From F1-120-MAGs118 sp013360535 (GTDB taxonomy: Bacteria; Planctomycetota; UBA1135; GCA-002686595): 64,000 nt of DNA. A program made the position numbers and the translations under genes. Location: contig JAPKHC010000006.1 of assembly GCA_026647215.1 (NCBI GenBank), forward strand, positions 62,001 through 126,000, in the 5' to 3' direction. The notes beneath the pieces are model-generated. The model searched no databases and had not been told where the DNA came from. It worked only from the letters and a program-made list of their open reading frames with translations. Positions 60,629 to 64,000 of this stretch are shown here, piece by piece (within the stretch, counting starts at the first letter, position 1; each line of letters starts with the position of its first letter).

Positions 60629-60644
60629 GCAAGCCCGCGAGCTC

Positions 60645-61334
60645 CTAGCGCGAGGAGCGCGGCATCGCCGACTTCGGCGTCCGCGGACGGTGCCGGATGA
60701 CCTCGCCCTCGGTCATGAACACGACATCCTCGGCGATGTTGGTCGCGGAGTCCCCGATGCGCTCGAGGTGCCGCGAGACCGAGAGCATCTGCACGGCGCG
60801 TTCGACCGTCGATGAATCGCGCTGCATGAGCTGCGTCAGCGTGTCGAACATCTGGCGCTGGCAGCGGTCGACCTCGTCGTCCTGCAGGCAGACGTCGCGC
60901 GCGAGGTCGGGATCCTGCGTGACGAGCGAGTCGAGGCTCTGGCGCACCATGCGGCGCACGGCCTCGAGCATGCGCGTGATGTCGAGGTCGACTTCCAGCG
61001 GCGGGTGCGTCGAGAGGAACAGCGCGCGCTCGGCGATGTTGCCGGCGAGGTCGCCCATGCGCTCGAGGTCGTTGTTCACCTTGAGCACGGCGATGATGTA
61101 GCGCAGGTCGCCCGCGACGGGCTGGTGCAACGCGAGGATTTTCAGGCAGGCGTCCTCGACCTCGAGCTCCTTGCGGTCGATCGCGTCGTCGCCCGCCGCG
61201 ACCTCGCGCGCGAGCTCCGGCTCGCGCGCCACCAGCGCGCGGATCGCGCGGTTGATCGCCTCCTCGACCATGGAACCCATGGCGAGCAGGTCCTTCTTGA
61301 GCTTGTCGAGGTCGTTCTGGAGGTGCTTCGTCAT
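60645..61334 (-). CDS. phoU: Phosphate-signalling protein PhoU
   Basis: 229 residues from the ATG at 61334. Two three-helix bundles with the repeated metal-binding pattern: VAGDLRYIIAVLKVNNDLERMGDLAGNIAE and, later, VSRHLERIGDSATNIAEDVVF. PhoU links the phosphate transporter Pst to PhoR and keeps the response off when phosphate is plentiful. The start overlaps the phoR stop by ATGA. No pst genes are in the window. The C-terminal tail is basic (RHRPRTPKSAMPRSSR). Confidence 0.94.
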   Translation of the reverse strand: MTKHLQNDLDKLKKDLLAMGSMVEEAINRAIRALVAREPELAREVAAGDDAIDRKELEVEDACLKILALHQPVAGDLRYIIAVLKVNNDLERMGDLAGNIAERALFLSTHPPLEVDLDITRMLEAVRRMVRQSLDSLVTQDPDLARDVCLQDDEVDRCQRQMFDTLTQLMQRDSSTVERAVQMLSVSRHLERIGDSATNIAEDVVFMTEGEVIRHRPRTPKSAMPRSSR

Positions 61335-63136
61335 CGGATCTGGGGCAGCTTGCCGTCGGTAGTCGGGAAATGAACGCGGAAAATCGAGCCGCGGCCGGGC
61401 TGGCTCTCGAGCGAGACCTGCGCACCGAGGGAACTCGCGAGGTGCTTGACGATCGAGAGCCCCAGTCCGGTTCCGCCGAGCTCGCGCGAGCGCGCCTTGT
61501 CGACGCGGTAGAAGCGCTCGAACACGCGCTGCTGGTCGGCCGGCTCGATGCCGATGCCGGTGTCCTCGACCTCGACCTTCACCTCGCCTGGGCGACGCAG
61601 GACCCGCACCCACACGCGCCCACCGGGTGGCGTGTACTTGCAGGCATTGTCGAGCAGGTTGTCGAAGATCTGGCGCAGGCTCTCGTCGTCGCCGGACACG
61701 ACGCAGGGCTCCTCGGGCAGGTCCGCCGAGAGTGCGAGCTCCTTGCGCGCGGCGGTTTCCGAGAGGCGCGCGAGGCTCTCGCGCAGGAGCGGGCGCACGT
61801 CGACGGGCCGGCGCTCGATACGGCCTTCGTTGGCCTCGATGCGCGCGAGCGAGAGCAGGTCGGTGACGAGCGACGACAGCCGCAGGGCCTGATCGCGCAC
61901 CTTCTCGAGGAAGCGCTGGCGAGTGTCGTCGGGCATGTCGCCGTCGTCGAGCATCGTCTCGACCAGCCCGCGGATCGCCGTCAGCGGCGTCTTCAGCTCG
62001 TGGCTCACGTTCGCGACGAAGTCGCGGCGCACGTTTTCCAGCCGGCGCAGCTCGCTGACGTCGTGCATCACGAGCACGGCACCCCCCGGCGCGCCATCGG
62101 CGTCGCGCAACGCAGCCGCGCGCAGCTCGAGCTCGATCGTTCCGCGCCCACCCTCGCCCGCGCCGACGAGGCTCGCCGAGCCCGAGCGCGGCTCGCCCGT
62201 GCGCCGCACCTCGTCGAGGATCTCGCTCACCGCGAGAACACGCGTCACTTCCCAGATGCGCCGCCCCTCGGCCTCACCCGGCGCGACGCCGAGCAGGCGC
62301 GCGGCGACGGCGTTCATGTGCACGACACGTTCGTCACGATCGACCGCCACGACGCCCTCAACCATGCCCGCGAGGATCGCGAGCACCTTGTTGCGGTCGC
62401 CCGTGATCGTGTCGAGCCGCTCCTCGAGCTGCTGGGTCATCGTCGCGATCGCTTCTGACAGGCGCCGGATCTCGTCCGCGCCTTCGACGGGTTCGACGCC
62501 GCGATAGTCGCCGCTCGCGATGCGCTCGGCGAGCTCCGCCGTCGCGCGCAGCGGCGCGCTCACGCGGCGCGCAAAGGACGCCGCGACGAGCACGGCGACA
62601 CCGGCTGCGACCAAGGCGGTGAGGATCGTCGAGATGCGCAGGCTCGAGATGCGCTCCTCGATGCCTTCGAGCGGAAACGCCGCGCGCACGAAGCCCGCCA
62701 GCTGCTTGTCGATGCGAACCGCGCGCGCTTCGTAGCGGTAGTGGGTTCCGACCGTCTCGCTGTCGCGCTCGGCGTAGCCCACGCCGTCGCGCTCCGCCTC
62801 GACGATCTCGGGCCGCTGGCGGTGGTTGCCCATCTCGGCCGGTTCGCGCTCGGAGTCGGCGAGCACGACGCCATCGGCACGCACGAGCGTGAGCCGGGCT
62901 CCGCTCTCGCGTCCGAGCCTGCGGATGCGCTCTTCGAGCACCGGCTCGAGCGGAGCATCCCAATGTCCCGCCGCGACTTCCTCGAGCATCACCAGACGCA
63001 GTCGCAGCGCCTCGTCGAGGTCCGCGAGCATGTCCGCGCGCGCGCGCCGCTCGAACCAGGTTCCCAGCGCGACCGTCGCGAGCAGGATGAGCCCGACGCA
63101 GCCGAGGTAGAGGCGCCAGAAGAACGACTTGCGCAT
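61331..63136 (-). CDS. phoR: Sensor histidine kinase PhoR
   Basis: 601 residues. Two membrane segments (about 8-27 and 168-188) flank a ~140-residue periplasmic sensor. HAMP follows, then a PAS domain (about 245-360), and HisKA with the phosphorylated His near 379 in VANVSHELKTPLTAIRG. The ATPase domain has DNLLDNACKYTPPGG (N box), VEDTGIGIEPADQQRVFERFYRVD (G1) and GGTGLGLSIVKHL (G2). It should sense phosphate limitation and phosphorylate PhoB. It lies 33 bases after phoB and overlaps phoU. Confidence 0.93.
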   Translation of the reverse strand: MRKSFFWRLYLGCVGLILLATVALGTWFERRARADMLADLDEALRLRLVMLEEVAAGHWDAPLEPVLEERIRRLGRESGARLTLVRADGVVLADSEREPAEMGNHRQRPEIVEAERDGVGYAERDSETVGTHYRYEARAVRIDKQLAGFVRAAFPLEGIEERISSLRISTILTALVAAGVAVLVAASFARRVSAPLRATAELAERIASGDYRGVEPVEGADEIRRLSEAIATMTQQLEERLDTITGDRNKVLAILAGMVEGVVAVDRDERVVHMNAVAARLLGVAPGEAEGRRIWEVTRVLAVSEILDEVRRTGEPRSGSASLVGAGEGGRGTIELELRAAALRDADGAPGGAVLVMHDVSELRRLENVRRDFVANVSHELKTPLTAIRGLVETMLDDGDMPDDTRQRFLEKVRDQALRLSSLVTDLLSLARIEANEGRIERRPVDVRPLLRESLARLSETAARKELALSADLPEEPCVVSGDDESLRQIFDNLLDNACKYTPPGGRVWVRVLRRPGEVKVEVEDTGIGIEPADQQRVFERFYRVDKARSRELGGTGLGLSIVKHLASSLGAQVSLESQPGRGSIFRVHFPTTDGKLPQIR

Positions 63137-63169
63137 GCGCGGGGCGAGTCTAGCGAAGCTGTGCGGGGG

Positions 63170-63877
63170 CTACTCGCCCTGCTCGAGATCGCGGAAGCGG
63201 TAGCCGACGCCGCGGATCGTCTCGATCAGCTCGCGGCAGCGGCCGAGCTTGCGGCGGATCGCACCGACATGCACGTCGATGTTGCGGTCGATCACGACCG
63301 CGTGGTCGCCGATCGCGCGCGAGAGCAGCTGGTCGCGCGAGAACACGCGGCCGGGGTGCGTCGCGAGGAAGTGCAAGAGGCGCATCTCCGTCGCGGTCAT
63401 CGTCACGGGCTCGCCGTCGACGGTGACGAGGTGCTTGACCGAGTCGACCATCAGCCCGTCGCGCGCCACGCGGTCGCCCGACGAGCGCGCCTCGCGCAGC
63501 GGCCCGCGGCGCAGGACTGCCTTGACGCGCGCGAGCAACTCCTTGGGACTGAACGGCTTGGTCACGTAGTCGTCGGCGCCGAGCTGCAGCCCGAGCACGA
63601 CGTCCGATTCCTCGCCCTTCGCCGTGACCATGATCACGGGGATCGAGGCGGTGACCGGATCCGCCTGCAGGCGCTTGCAGACCTCGAGCCCGTCGAGCCC
63701 GGGCAGCATCAGGTCGAGCAGCACGAGGTCGGGGTTCTCCTTGCGCACGCGGTCGAGCCCCTCCTCGCCGTTGCGGCTGGCGACCACGAGGTAGCCCTCG
63801 CGGCGCAGGTTGTATTGCACCACTTCGAGGATGTCGGCTTCGTCCTCGATGACGGCGATCTTCTCTCGTTTGGACAT
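63170..63877 (-). CDS. phoB: Response regulator PhoB (OmpR family)
   Basis: 235 residues from the ATG at 63877. The receiver domain shows KIAVIEDEADILEVV (acidic pocket), the phosphorylated Asp55 in DLVLLDLMLPG, VIMVTAKGEE and the DYVTKPFSPKELLARV lysine. The winged-helix output domain (residues 140-235) has MTATEMRLLHFLATHPGRVFSRDQLL, and ends VHVGAIRRKLG then IETIRGVGYRF. It should activate phosphate-starvation genes. It is the first gene of phoB-phoR-phoU; no clear Pho box was seen in the 123 bases upstream. Confidence 0.95.
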   Translation of the reverse strand: MSKREKIAVIEDEADILEVVQYNLRREGYLVVASRNGEEGLDRVRKENPDLVLLDLMLPGLDGLEVCKRLQADPVTASIPVIMVTAKGEESDVVLGLQLGADDYVTKPFSPKELLARVKAVLRRGPLREARSSGDRVARDGLMVDSVKHLVTVDGEPVTMTATEMRLLHFLATHPGRVFSRDQLLSRAIGDHAVVIDRNIDVHVGAIRRKLGRCRELIETIRGVGYRFRDLEQGE

Positions 63878-64000
63878 CTGGATGACCTTGGGTCCTTGAT
63901 CCTCGCTTCGAACTTGCGCGCCCAGTACCGCCACCGGCGGTCAAGCTCGGATAAAGACCCGCACAAGACCTTCGCTTGCGCCCGCGGGCGGTTCAAGGCG
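63878..64000. other. Region upstream of phoB at the window end
   Basis: 123 bases with no recognisable gene. The phoB promoter should lie here, but no repeats resembling a Pho box were noticed. Confidence 0.35.

Noticed and set aside
1..64000. CRISPR arrays or rRNA genes
   Set aside because: No regularly spaced direct repeats and no rRNA-like conserved stretches were seen.

Overview
This 64 kb window is high-GC chromosomal DNA, probably from a member of the Planctomycetota. This is inferred from gene content: a SpoVG with an inserted zinc ribbon, a fused AroD-AroE, many secreted proteins with MORN_2, SBBP or thrombospondin-type-3 repeats and a recurring C-terminal tail, a sulfatase-fold lipoprotein, and carboxypeptidase-regulatory-like repeat proteins. 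Most genes are tightly packed. A TANNNT -10-like box, often TAGACT, sits just upstream of many start codons, sometimes so close that the mRNA would be leaderless.

Layout. 1-1142: end of a phosphatidylserine synthase gene (pssA) and folK, whose 3' end changes codon style abruptly. 1260-9050: a visibly less GC-rich accessory island between folK and panC. It holds a GHKL (MutL/MORC-like) ATPase, two unknown proteins, a Vsr-type endonuclease, and a convergent C5-cytosine methyltransferase. An IS66-family element (4984-7374) with clear inverted repeats and an 8-bp target duplication interrupts vsr. 9157-14203: panC, a very large intergenic hairpin (10131-10351), ispE, spoVG, aroDE, aroK and an initiator tRNA with its own promoter and a hairpin downstream. 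14579-21274: three MORN_2-repeat proteins, a secreted trypsin-like protease, a GNAT acetyltransferase and an unknown exported protein. 21392-25812: htpG, a double-domain universal stress protein and thrC.

25895-30866: an operon for a Tat-exported xanthine-dehydrogenase-family molybdoenzyme (FeS, Mo and FAD subunits), followed by a small Cys-rich protein and a DUF1326-like exported protein. 30894-40686: a putative glycoside hydrolase with thiD, a pterin carbinolamine dehydratase, a peroxiredoxin, a large repeat protein, YceI, and a RidA/glycosyltransferase/VOC operon. 40785-49940: an SBBP-repeat secreted protein, a pabA/trpG-type amidotransferase, a coiled-coil lipoprotein, an HtrA protease, a GT-C-like membrane protein, a sulfatase-fold lipoprotein and an NAD(P)HX epimerase.

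50078-51067 is a thioredoxin-fold gene whose redox motif reads TGA-Pro-Gly-Cys. It is best read as a selenoprotein with a UxxC active site. 51210-64000: a beta-helix protein, a Gfo/Idh/MocA oxidoreductase with a sugar isomerase, a thrombospondin-type-3 secreted protein, a TPR membrane mannosyltransferase-like protein, a HupE/UreJ-type membrane protein, the fluoride channel crcB, and the phosphate-response genes phoB-phoR-phoU.

The points most worth follow-up are the ATPase/Vsr/methyltransferase island and its IS66 disruption, the probable selenoprotein, and the ~220-bp perfect-stem hairpin. Assignments are from reading sequence and family knowledge only; no database search was possible.
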